The position numbers and the translations under genes are program-made. Shown here piece after piece: positions 12,401 through 22,500 of a stretch of DNA of 64,000 bases. The DNA comes from Apostichopus japonicus (taxonomy: Eukaryota > Echinodermata > Holothuroidea > Aspidochirotida > Stichopodidae): assembly GCF_037975245.1 (NCBI RefSeq), contig NC_092565.1:9656499-9720498 (forward strand). The letters run 5' to 3'. The notes under the pieces were generated by a model. It searched no databases. It saw only the letters and a program-made list of their open reading frames with translations, and was not told where the DNA came from. Every line of letters starts with the position of its first letter. Position 1 is the stretch's first letter.

Positions 12401-15400
12401 GTTTTGAATTTTTACCTGTTCAAAATGGACACTAAAAGATTGAATTTCCTGTGATTGTCTGTTGAAAATAATTGAGAAGATCCATTAAGCTGCTGTTTGC
12501 TCCCTGGTCAACCTTTTATATTATAGCCTTGTTTAGTTTTGATAGAAAAAAAATACAAAGTGCATTAATATTGAATGAATCTAAACTTAATATTTTAACT
12601 GTAGCACTCAAGCGTAGATTGTTATCATCGTATTTCTGGCAGGTTTACCAAACATTTCAAATCCTGTATATGTTTTAGAGTGCTTCAATTTACCGTTACT
12701 GATGCAGGCGCAAGTTATGATGTCAGATTATATAAACAAAACTGATTTGTGATATAAAACTTGGGTTACCGTACTACTTCATGTATGTATAAATATATGT
12801 ATATATATATATATATATATATGTCCCACCTGCAAAACAAAATTGTCACAATTTTCTAAAGGTCATTGTGAAGTGCAAAATATCACTGCTTTTACGATAC
12901 ACAAAATAAAAAAAAGTACACATGTTGCATGCATCATTATATGTGACTGCATGATATATTCATATGGTTGATGGCCGCATATCAGCCCCACGCACGAGTT
13001 TGAGGGACAAGCTTCATGTATTTAGCCTTTCTAGCAAATCCAAAGGGAGACAAACGGTGACAGCGTCCCACTTTTGCAACCAAAGAAATATGATAACCCA
13101 ATAAAAGACACAGATCTGAAATACACATATTCCATCTGAGGTCACATAAATGATGTATGTTTAGTTGTTTATGAGTTAATGGTTTATAACCAAGGGTGCA
13201 TTAAAGTAATGAACCATTCATATACATCCTGTCTCTCTTAATTGGCATGTTGAAACACAGTCTCTGTGTATTATTTTTAGAGTTTGAACTTTCCTTCTAG
13301 GGACATCTTTCATGGATGTAGTTTTGATTTTACTGAAGGATGTTCACAGATTCAGTTCTACCTCCAAATTCTAACATAAAAAATTGTTAATTTCTGTGGA
13401 GGAGTACTTTTCTTGACCCACCACATTATTCTCCAGACATTACAATGTTTTCATGTTAAACATTGAAGTTTCATCAATGAGGGAAACTGCTTTAAAACGG
13501 ACACCAACGGACACAACCATCATCTTTGGTTTTTATGACAGATTGGTTCTCGTTGTTGAAATGTTAACAATTTTGACCCTGAAACCATCCACGGCACCAT
13601 GAGTGCCATCATTGTAGGTCATGTTAAGAACTTCAATATTTTAGATTCAGCATTTGTAAAACCCATCTCCATTATAGAAACTAATATTTCCAAAAAATAA
13701 ATAAAAAGTAATTGAAGAGCATGTGGCTCAATGATGTATTTTGTAGACTTGATCAAGTCTTCATCCTAGCTAATTTAAAACATTAATCTGTAATATCTCT
13801 CAAATGGAATAAGGATTTTGTCTTAGCTGTTTGGGAGAGCTGCTCATGGCAACTTATCTCATACATCAACAATGAAGTTTGGGTTTAGGTCTCCTCGTTG
13901 TTGGATGGTGGGGGTGAGGAGGAGGATCTCATAAAATCAATAGAGATGTTTTGGATTTTGTTTTTCCTATAAAGATGCATGGCTGTAAAGACAATAATTA
14001 CTGACCTTTGAACATCAAGTGAAATATATTTGACTTCTCATCTACATTTTGTCATGAGATTTGTCTTTTTTTGTAATGGGAAATAATTATTAGAAACTGA
14101 TTCAAGAGTATATGTGCACATGATACATCTGAATGGTCACAACCATCCAATGATCAGCTGCCATTTACAGGGTAACATTAGTCACAACATTAATGTTGAT
14201 ATCATGTTACAGGTCTATAGACCAAAAACACTTCTTTCTATCCAGGTTGTTATTCTATGACACTTTTAAGGTTTGAGAAATGAACCTTTTAAACTTGGTG
14301 AGTTTTCATTAATTCAATGGATGGTACTTAACTTACACAGACTATTAGGTCAGTTTCTCAGATGCAGTCATTTCTACGAACCTCTTATGGGAAAAACGTT
14401 TTGAAAGACTTCCGTACATTTGGCCTCAAATAACAAGGTTTTTACCACAGTATTACAAGTTTGTCAAGGGGCAAATGGTGTCAAATGCCATTCAAGGGTC
14501 CTGTGCTAATTGTATGACGTTAAAAGAGCTTGTTTAGTCGAGTTATTGAGAATTGATTAAACATGATCGATTAAACAGAAGCAGTAACATTTAGGTCTGC
14601 ATCAAGGAGCCAACAACGTCATCAGATCAAATTAGCCTTAAAGGAGATAGGGGTTAGGATTACGGTAAGGGGTTATCCAGACAGGGGACATATAGAATAT
14701 TTTTGAAAACCAGCTATGGTAAAGAAACATTACCACTGATTATTTTATCTTTTTTTTTCTTGGACTATAACATAAAAAAAGACGAAACTTCTGCCTTAAT
14801 TCATACTTTAATATTATACTTCAGAAAGGACACTATTTAACATTTTATGTGGGCATACAGCCAGGAAGTGTCTAGCAAAATGTCATAAAATGTTTGTTAA
14901 GTTAGAATCCATCTGATATAATGTTCCTTTGCAATAAACTACATCATCCCACAATCTCATGAGGCTATTGGTAGGTGGAAAAAAGCTAAACTTTTCTTCA
15001 CATTTACTTCTTGTTTTGCATATGTTTGCTACCTGTTTTATTGTGAGCCGGTTTTGGTCAAATTAAACCTCGCTGAGCTAAGTATAGGCTCAGTTTACAT
15101 GAACAGAGGCGCTTGATTGACGATGCGAATCGAAAACAGTTACCTTGCGTTTTGATGGAAACGGCATGTTAATCTTGGTAATGGATCAGCGAGAGTATGT
15201 AAGAATGAAAGGTGAAGGCAGAATTTTATTCGTTAGATAAAATCTTAAAATAACTCGTTACGATATGCGATTCTTGGCATCCTGACTGAACTAGCTACTG
15301 TGCTTTAAAGCAACTGGCAAGATTACTTGCATTTCAAAAATCAGTTGCTGTTGAAAAGGTTACACCACATTGACAGCTGTATATCAAGCCCAGGCCTGAC

Positions 15401-18400
15401 AATGGAGGGGGTGATGGGGGGGGGTCAGGTGAGCCACAGCTCCAGACCTGGTCTATTAGAGGACCTGGGGAAATATGGGATGAATAATAAGAATTTTATC
15501 CTTAATTTCAACATATAGTCAAGGAAAAAGGATTTAAAGACTTCAAGAAGGAGGCATAGAGACAACATGGGGGGGGGGGGGGTCAGGTGAGCCACAGCTC
15601 CAGACCTGGTCAATTAGTAGACCTGTGGAAATATGGGATGAATAATAATAAGTTTATCCTTAATTTCAAAGTATAGTCAAGGAAAAAGGAATTAAAGACT
15701 TTAAGAAGGAGGCATTTTGTGGCTCACGACACGGCTGATCAAACCTTAAGCTCAGTCATACAAGAGAATAATTTGATAAAACCTCCATGCAAGATGTTAC
15801 ATCTACTGAATACTGTAAATTTGAGAATGGTCATGGAGACTTTAACCATGGAATATCATATTTGCTCTAGAAAATTTAATGTCAGAAATGTTACCAATTG
15901 GAGATAAAATTAGACATTTGAAGTATAAACATGATGGCCATTTATTTTAAGTTTCAAATGAAAAAAAAAATGAAGAAGAATATCGAATTGCAGAAACTGT
16001 TATATATGGATTAAGTAAGTATTAATCCCAGAACACTTATGATCACGATATCAGAACCAGGTCAACATACTTATGGTACTACAGTTCTTTATAGTAAATA
16101 ACAAAATTAAATAAACACATCAGAAAATGTCTTTTCCAGCAGCTGTCTCTCAGCACGTACGTTGAGAATGTCCGCATCGTAAATTTGTTATCGATTTCAT
16201 TTTCTTTGATATCTTAACCCACAGTAATTTTCTATTCTCTACTATTTCTTTATGATTATTTCTTGATTTATTTTGTATATCTTTTTGTTTATCCTTCATG
16301 CAGGAGATGCTCAGTGTGGTGCAAGCAATCTACGACATGATGGGGAAGTATTCCGAGCCAACGGCTGAAGACATTACGCCTTCCGAGCACGTTGAAAGGG
16401 TCTTCCAGGTATACTTCTTTCTCTTCAAAATGTTTGGGCCGAAAAATAGATGTGTTAATTGGTAGAATTCTGTTGGTAAAAACAAACGACAGTCCCTCAT
16501 TGCGTCTGGCCTATATACCTTCATTTGATTTGATGACTTTCACACACGATTATACGTCAAATACACCACCCATAGCTGGCGACTCGATGGCAAGTTCAAT
16601 GGTTGACTAACTATCCTAGATGAACATTACCGCTATGTCGGAGCCAAAATGATTGCTTTTTGATGTGATTTTAATTGAATAGTGCTCAACTGGAATAGAT
16701 GATAATTTTTTAATAACAAGCATCTGTTTGGCTCATAAATGTCAAGAGAAAAAAAATTCACCTCTTCTGTGTATTGCACAAAATATTGAAGTTAATTTCA
16801 TATCTTGAGCTCTCAGAACATGATTTACAACTGATGGCAAAGATCCAGGAGACTGTACATGCTTTCTATATCTGTAGTCACTTCATAATTAAACATTCCT
16901 TTCTGTATGTTATATATAAGCTGCCTTCCTATTGGTCGGCTGCATTTCTGGTAATAATGAATTTATATATACATAACGTATGTTTGTTTTGCATGTTTGG
17001 CACAGTTTGATACGGATGAGAACAAATATGCAATTATTTGGTATAAATTGAGTCAAGAGTTCATTCTCTAAGTAGCAAAAAGCGTCATTTTAACAAAAAT
17101 ACTTCAGTTTCAAGAGTTATGTACTGTGTAATTACGTGCTTGGCTTCAAGAGTTATGTAGTTTGATTACGTGATTGCCTTTCAAGAGTTATGTACTATGT
17201 GATTACGTGCTTTCCTTTCAAGAGTTATGTACTGCACACTTTGTTCCTCCAAAAAACTGTATCTAACTGTTCTTAAACCACGCTTGAAGACCTATGGTTA
17301 CAGAAGCTTTGAATACTCTGCATGGCTCTTATCAATGGAACAAGTTACTAGATCACATTCGAACATGCTCTAAACTTTCTACTTTCAAAAGTTTACTTAA
17401 GACCCATTTTTTCACATGTACTTTTGTAAGTTAATTTGCTTTCTATGTAAAGCGCCTTGAGCAGTGACTTTTGTCTACTGATTTGGCGCTTTTATTATTA
17501 TTTCTGTATGGATGTCTGACAATTCATTTTGTAATTTTCACAGAAAATGGATGTTAATGGAGATGGGGTTGTATCGATTGAGGAATTCATCGACTGTTGT
17601 AAAAAAGTAAGTTTCCTGATATTTGGCAGTAAAAAATTCATCATAATTTCTTCATTCTCCATTAGGCATATTTCTTTGGCAGAAAATAAGATTTCACGAA
17701 CAAATTTGAAAAAAAAAACTATGAGACATAATTATCATGATATCCGCAGCAGCAAAAAAGAAACAGAAGGAATTGGCTTGTGAAATGTTTGTAACAACGT
17801 AATTTGTGAATGAATGTTAAATAAATCTACATAACTCTAAATAAAGGTGAGTTAGGCACCACGTCGTGGACTGAAACGAAGAGCTGCAGCAGCTGCAAGT
17901 TCCCCGCAGCAAGGCTGAATCAACGTCAAACAATAGATGGTTTATCTCTGCAGACCAAATATAGAGTGCCTATTGCAGGAAACTGCAGGACTCTTTGTGC
18001 GTTAAGCTGCACAGAACGAAAGATTTGATTCTACACAGCCTAGACGCAGCCAACCCCGTCAGCGTGCTAATTTTGAAAACAGTGCCTAAGAAAGGTGAAG
18101 TTGTCGATTTGTTAGTTGGTGTGCTCTCCTGTCATTCTTGCAATACTCAAGATACGTTGATTCTCAATTAATGCAGAATCATCAATTAATACTTTGTAAA
18201 TTAATTCTACGATGGTTCAGTCATATTCAGAAGTCTTTAACTATCGCTGGCAATGATGATTATAGAAGACATAACACATCTCAGATCTGACCAAAGCCTG
18301 TGCAAACTCCAAAATATTATCTAGCAGCTCAAGGGAGATTTTTATTTGGGGATATGATATTTATGGTGGAATCTGAGAGACTCTTAAAAAACTACATTTT

Positions 18401-20001
18401 CGACATGAATGATAAAAAGCAAGTTGCAATAAAAAAAAAAGTAAAACATCACAAGTGTAAGAGAAAATTTTCTGTGCAATTAAATTCTACCTAAATTAAC
18501 CAAGCACTTTCATCTAGCAAGGAATGAATAGAAAACATGTAATTATAGATCATGTGTAAACAATTAAAAATTTGTTGTCTATAATGGCAGAGTGAGAAAC
18601 TAGGGAAATAAACAAACTCCCTGGGATACCCTGAAGTCTGGAGGAAATTCCCAGGGATGCTGCGAGAGATTTTCAAAGGGCTGTAACAACTAAGCAGTTT
18701 AATTTATGTAGCAATTAAATATGACAACTTTTTGCTGCATCGAGTGCTGAGAAACTGCATGCAAGTGAATCAAAATGAAACCTAGTAAATCTTTAAAGGG
18801 TTATTCTGATACGCTGAAGTTGGTTGCTTGATAAAATTGAAATATTATACATCTTTTGGTCAAAGCCACTATCCTCATAGCATTTTGTGTGATGGTGGAA
18901 GGTATGGAATTTTGCACCTAATTTGGTCATGTTTTGTGAATGGCTACAAGCAGAGTTAAAATGGATGTCGTCATGGCAATCGAGTTGAAACTGTTTTGTT
19001 TGTCTTTATAAGTCATTCAACCACAGAGTAAAAATATATATTTTCACAAAAATAGTAGCTTTTTGATGAGATTCTAACTTCAGAGAACCCAGAAGCACTT
19101 AAAAAGCCAACGTCCCAATATGTTTCACATTTTCATGGATATTAAACTTACCGGCGCCCACTGAAATTGAACATGATAATTTCATCTATGGAGGATTTGA
19201 GAAGTCGGTAATTGCAAATTTTAAATATCCTTGAAACTAGACTGGTTAATATAAATATTCAGATCATTTGCGATTGGTGATTCATGGTTTTATTCAATGA
19301 TGGGGAAAATAAGAAAATATCAATTTTAATCAAATTTAGGTCTCCCTGTCCTCGACTCCCAGGAAACCTCTCAACCTTTTTGTGTTTTTGATGTATTAAC
19401 ATGCATGCAGGCCTATACAGAGCTGCTGGGTGCTGCGATCACAGTGCTGTTTGCACTTTTCTTAATTCTATTGTACCATACGGTGATAGTGAGAATGCTA
19501 GACTCTAGAAGCAAGAGCCACCTGTTATTGTCACCTGCAGGATAATTACAAATAACAAACTGTTCCGTTTCATAATCATAAATAAAAATCCTTACATGAC
19601 TCATTAGGAATTCAGATTGCTCTTAAAGTATTAAAGCAGTCAACATGAAAGCAGAGAACATGAGATTTTTTTCTTTTTCCCCACGAAAGTAGAGAAACAG
19701 GAATAAGGTGATATTTACACAACCCCTAGTGAACAATTTTAAACCAAACTTTATTATTTATTTGAAAAGAAATTTTTAGAGGAAGATGTGTAAAATGTTC
19801 CAATTTGCCAGTCATCCATGTATCCCTTAAAAATCTCATCAAAAAAGTACTTGTTTAAAACTTGAATCCAGAGTCCTGCTATTTCAATATTTATAGTCAC
19901 CTCTGTATGAAAGCTAGAACACTAAATTTTCTTGTTCTTTCCCTTTTTTCCAGGATGAAACTATAACCAGATCGATGCATGTGTTTGACACCATACTCTG
20001 A
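387..20001 (+). CDS. KCNIP: Kv channel-interacting protein (KChIP), 3' six exons of a partial gene
   Basis: Six exons (387-456, 1330-1400, 12165-12272, 16304-16408, 17544-17606, 19954-20001) with AG/GT boundaries join in one frame to 154 residues and TGA. The product is an EF-hand calcium sensor. Vertebrate KChIPs bind the cytoplasmic N-terminus of Kv4 channels and alter their surface expression and gating. The fragment opens with ECPSG, the Cys-Pro pair that disables EF1 in this superfamily. EF2 loop is at fragment residues 37-48, EF3 at 73-84 and EF4 at 121-132. The segment AIYDMMGKY (91-99) and the end FDTIL correspond to AIYDMMGKY and FQNVM in vertebrate KChIPs, which separates it from NCS-1, hippocalcin and recoverin. 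Exon lengths 70/71/108/105/63 and all boundaries match the vertebrate KCNIP pattern as I recall it. The variable N-terminus and the exon ending just before ECPSG lie left of the window, so the promoter and isoforms cannot be seen. EF2 looks fully calcium-competent, unlike vertebrate KChIPs. Confidence 0.93.
457..1329 (+). other. KChIP intron with a short tandem repeat
   Basis: Noncoding. Its only visible structure is a run of three near-identical copies of about 57 bp at 796-940, each containing AACATAGAACAGACGTGCA or a close variant. Confidence 0.7.
796..940. repeat. 57-bp tandem repeat, about 2.5 copies
   Basis: GAACAGAC(A/G)TGC(A/G)TTGTG recurs at about 798, 849 and 899, each followed by a TACTATTAACTT block. 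Copies differ at a few positions. It lies in a KChIP intron. Confidence 0.8.
1330..1400 (+). CDS. KCNIP: KChIP exon: EF2 loop
   Basis: Acceptor TTTCTCAG, donor GTTTGT. Encodes [20 protein letters not shown] followed by TFE. The final Glu and the first Glu of the next exon fill loop positions 11 and 12. Length 71 bp, restoring phase 0. Confidence 0.93.
2341..2675 (+). mobile_element. TTAA-flanked MITE, copy 1
   Basis: Begins TTAAAGGCATTGAAGACTCG and ends with the near inverse, CACACCCTTTAA. TTAA is present at both ends, consistent with a piggyBac-like TTAA target duplication. There is no ORF inside. Two related loci lie in this window, at 56713-57388 and in inverse orientation at 59996-60360. 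It sits in a KChIP intron. Confidence 0.8.
3840..4520. repeat. Degenerate AT-rich tandem repeat, about 60 bp
   Basis: The phrase GTTAGATATTCAGAAACACT recurs with small changes near 4199, 4260, 4320, 4385 and 4430, with more diverged copies back to about 3840 (GTCAGGAATAGTGAGCT type). Spacing is about 60-65 bp. Confidence 0.75.
6266..6301 (+). repeat. Isolated SINE 3' tail
   Basis: GTTCTGGATTTTCC followed by CTCATTACGTTTTCAATTA matches the tail of the SINE at 6432-6574. It follows a TA-rich tract with no tRNA-like head, so it looks like a truncated second copy. Confidence 0.6.
6432..6574 (+). mobile_element. tRNA-derived SINE with (TA)n tail
   Basis: The head (6432-6502) has a perfect A box TAGCCTAGTGG and B box GGTTCGAATCC. 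Its 5-bp anticodon stem closes a 7-nt loop that would read ATA (Tyr), and its T stem is perfect. The acceptor stem has two mismatches (G.G and A.A), the anticodon is not the normal GTA, and there is no tRNA-Tyr intron. A unique tail then ends in a (TA)n run. It is best read as a SINE rather than a working tRNA gene. Confidence 0.75.
6768..6825. repeat. GATA/GACA microsatellite
   Basis: A run of GATAGA, GACAGA and GACAAA units within the KChIP intron. Confidence 0.9.
7507..7797. mobile_element. hAT-type MITE with perfect 8-bp target duplication
   Basis: The terminal inverted repeats are CAGGCGTGTAGCCAAGG on the left and the complement of TCCTGGCTACGCGCCTG on the right. The element is flanked on both sides by CTTTCTGG (7499-7506 and 7798-7805), the 8-bp duplication typical of hAT transposases. 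It is 291 bp with no transposase, so it is nonautonomous. A G-run follows the left terminus and is partly mirrored by a C-run at about 7548. Confidence 0.88.
12165..12272 (+). CDS. KCNIP: KChIP exon: EF2 exit helix and EF3 loop
   Basis: Acceptor TCTCTTCAG, donor GTCAGT. Begins [18 protein letters not shown] and ends with the EF3 loop [11 protein letters not shown], completed by Glu from the next exon. The [11 protein letters not shown] stretch aligns with TALSILLRGTV of vertebrate KChIPs. Length 108 bp, phase 0. Confidence 0.95.
12273..16303 (+). other. KChIP intron
   Basis: Holds a TA microsatellite (about 12787-12822) and a 158-bp tandem duplication (15409-15719). I see no coding similarity in the remaining 3.5 kb. 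Confidence 0.65.
15409..15719. repeat. 158-bp tandem duplication headed by G-runs
   Basis: GGTCAGGTGAGCCACAGCTC starts at 15423 and again at 15581, each preceded by a G-run. The following 130 bp is nearly identical in both copies up to AAGAAGGAGGCAT. Confidence 0.85.
16304..16408 (+). CDS. KCNIP: KChIP exon: EF3 exit helix and EF3-EF4 linker
   Basis: Acceptor CATGCAG, donor GTATAC. Encodes [16 protein letters not shown] and a linker rich in Thr, Glu and Pro ending HVERVFQ. This corresponds to the family's [16 protein letters not shown]. Length 105 bp, phase 0. Confidence 0.95.
17106..17235. repeat. Four-copy repeat of about 40 bp
   Basis: TTCAAGAGTTATGTA followed by GATTACGTG or a variant occurs four times, ending where the LINE fragment begins. 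Confidence 0.8.
17236..17510 (+). mobile_element. CR1/L2-like LINE 3' end, truncated
   Basis: Frame-broken translation contains [14 protein letters not shown], then [19 protein letters not shown] and a stop. This is the common C-terminal motif of CR1/L2-clade reverse transcriptase ORFs. The following AAAGCGCCTTGAGCA, GGCGCT and TTATTATTATT match the usual 3' tail. A frameshift in the middle shows it is dead. Confidence 0.8.
17544..17606 (+). CDS. KCNIP: KChIP exon: EF4 loop
   Basis: Acceptor TTTTCACAG, donor GTAAGT. Encodes [15 protein letters not shown] and IDCCKK. EF4 loop positions 1, 3, 5 and 12 are Asp, Asn, Asp and Glu, so it should bind calcium. Length 63 bp, phase 0. Confidence 0.95.
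17607..19953 (+). other. KChIP last intron
   Basis: AT-rich noncoding sequence of 2.3 kb. I see no repeat family shared with the rest of the window and no coding similarity. Confidence 0.6.
19954..20001 (+). CDS. KCNIP: KChIP terminal coding exon
   Basis: Follows a long pyrimidine tract ending TTTTCCAG. Encodes [15 protein letters not shown] and stops at TGA 19999-20001. It aligns residue for residue in length with the vertebrate end DDNIMRSLQLFQNVM. Confidence 0.93.
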   Translation, partial: DETITRSMHVFDTIL

Positions 20002-22500
20002 GGAATCGATGCGACTCCCCCGGGGCAAGACCTGATGCTTTACATCAAAGAAGCGTGATGTCACATCATTGAAAAAAGGGGCGACGACACTCTCTGTCAC
20101 AAAGAGGCCACAAGTTATTATTTCTTTTTACAGGATCATTTGGTTCTTGCTACAGACGTGACCAAAACGACTATTTGCGGTGTACTTCTCGGGATCACTA
20201 AAACTTCATCCATAAATGATTTGTCTTGGTTTATATGATTTCATTTTCTTGGTTATGTTTTTTTGAGTATATTAAGCTTCCATTATATTTTCATGAGGTG
20301 CATTCTTGTAATTAAATACTTTAAAACTAAGATTTGAGAAAATTAAATACTTAACAATCGTTAGTATGTCGTTATTAAGAGAATTATCGATAGAGAAGGG
20401 AGAGTATTTAAATGGATTAGCTCTAGTCAATTGTAATTAAACAGTTTAAAAACAGAGTTTGTATGATTCGAGTCAATCGAATAACGATTTGTTTGTAACT
20501 TGTAGTGAGCAGCCGAATACAAAATGTGACTCTGAGTGTCTGACATGCACTGGTAAAAGTACAGCTAGCTGTAGAGAGCATCAATTGCTCTCAGCCAATA
20601 GGATTATAGAATGTACATGTATGTGGCCTGAAAGTTCATTTGAAAGAACAATTCAACTTCACAAGACTGCATGGACACTCTTTTGTAGTTTAATGTTTCA
20701 AAATTCTCTAATTTGTGTGAAATGTGGAGACAACTTACACTTTACTGATTTTTTTTTATTGGTTGGCTTAATTTATATTAAAACACCACAAACACTATGC
20801 CCCTCCCACACTACCTCCTCAGTATGTAGTAATATGTTTATTGTAGCACGATATGTTAAAACTTCTAACCATAACAAGCCTGCTTGGCATTAAATGAGAT
20901 TATCTGCGATAATCCGGACTGACAAGAAGGGAGGAGGTTCATTGGAGAGCCTTCACCCCTGGGGTCAATGAGGGGACAGTGGGGGGTCAATGAGGGGACA
21001 GTGGGGGGGCCAAAGAGGGGCATTGGGAACTTGGGATAAATAATAATTCATTTTCATCTTCATAATGTAGCTTAAGATAAACAAGAAAGGGGCCCCATTG
21101 ACTTACTCTTCCCCAGGGTCCCCCCTCTCCCCCACCTGGTTCTCAATGCCACTGGCGATAATATACAACAAAGGACAAGTATGTGGTGCACAAATTATCT
21201 TTGAAGGTTGCTATGGCAATAATTCATGTAGGCTATATGTAATCATTAAAATGAAGCCCTTCAGGTAAAACTATCTAGTCTTCATTTTGTCTGTTATGCT
21301 AATGAAGTTTTATTGGAGAGGTGAACTTCAGTTTGATTTGATGAATTATTCATGTTACTGAGGAAGCCATCGAAATTGGCCCATCAATCACTAATGTCGA
21401 GAGTCTGATCTCTGAATTTCACCGCTAGGCTAGGCCGATATATTTACAAATGTATGTTTGATGTAATTTACCCAGAAGCTAATTCTTCTTATCACAATAT
21501 GCCAAACCTTTTCTTGAGAATATGCAACAATGAATTGAGATGTTTTAAACGTAAATATCATGAAGCGACAATCTAGAAAAGACGCTGTTGTTTACAGGTT
21601 GTAAGTAAATTAACAATGGATAATTGTCAGAACTCCTTTGTTCTTATAAAAAGTTTTTTGTTTGTTTTTTGGAAACATATGCAACTAGACGAATTTCAAA
21701 TTTAAATCTGGGAGTAACATATTTCTGGCTTCTATTATTCTATTAAAAACAATGAGGTCCTGTCTGCAATGCTTGTAAATTCAATTGAAGTTTTGAAAAC
21801 TAAATATAATGTTTTGTCTATTCACAGCTGATCATTCAAAACTTCAAAAAAATATTCCTTTTGACGTAAATATCAATATATTTTACAGCCTGGCTATGCA
21901 TGCATCATATTTAACGTATAGTTATTGGTTTGTCTATTTGGCATATAGTGATTGGGATGGAAGTGTTCACTAAGCCTTATTAAATAACTGTTTGTATACA
22001 CTCGTTCTGCTTAGTATGCAAACATTCCTTAAAAAATGTTTTAATGTCTGCAATGATTGTTCTGAATCTACAAAAGAAATTTTCACTGTACGATTGTTGA
22101 CCGATCTGCGGTGTTTATAGAAGGAGGAAACTTGTACAGCTCTCCTTGTGGTTACTCTTTATAGTTAAACTCAAACCGTTTTTGGCTATGAAAGATCATG
22201 TAGTGTATCTGTCCTTTACATTTACACAGTGAATCGTTGGTCAGGACCATGTGTGGTATCTTCTACTCCCAATCGAAGGGAAGTTGTGATTTCCATTTGT
22301 CATTAAACACCATCATAAAAGTCTCATTTCTAAAGTCTTGATAAAAGGGGACTGTGGGTTGAGAGTGGATCAAGTTGAAATTTTTTTCTTTTTTTTTTTG
22401 TGCCCATGCTCTAGCATGGGGGACTTTTCTTCATAAGTAGTACCTTTTAAGCTCAGACCATTTCCCACGATTTAACTAATCCAAAAGAAATTTGAATAAA
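20002..22500 (+). other. Probable KChIP 3' UTR
   Basis: Sequence following the KChIP stop. ATTAAA motifs occur near 20311 and 20889, and a consensus AATAAA lies at 22495-22500. Which is used cannot be decided from sequence. An open frame at 20459-20893 has no family resemblance and is treated as chance. A G/C-rich low-complexity patch with a doubled GGTCAATGAGGGGACAGTGG unit lies at about 20930-21150. Confidence 0.4.

Larger units (their letters stand above)
16409..17543 (+). other. KChIP intron with tandem repeat and LINE tail
   Basis: Contains four copies of a short repeat (17106-17235) followed directly by a LINE 3' end (17236-17510). The rest (16409-17105) shows nothing recognisable. Confidence 0.7.

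Noticed and set aside
20459-20893. 144-residue ORF after the KChIP stop
   Set aside because: No domain or family resemblance, uneven composition, and it lies in probable 3' UTR. Its many Cys codons look like chance.
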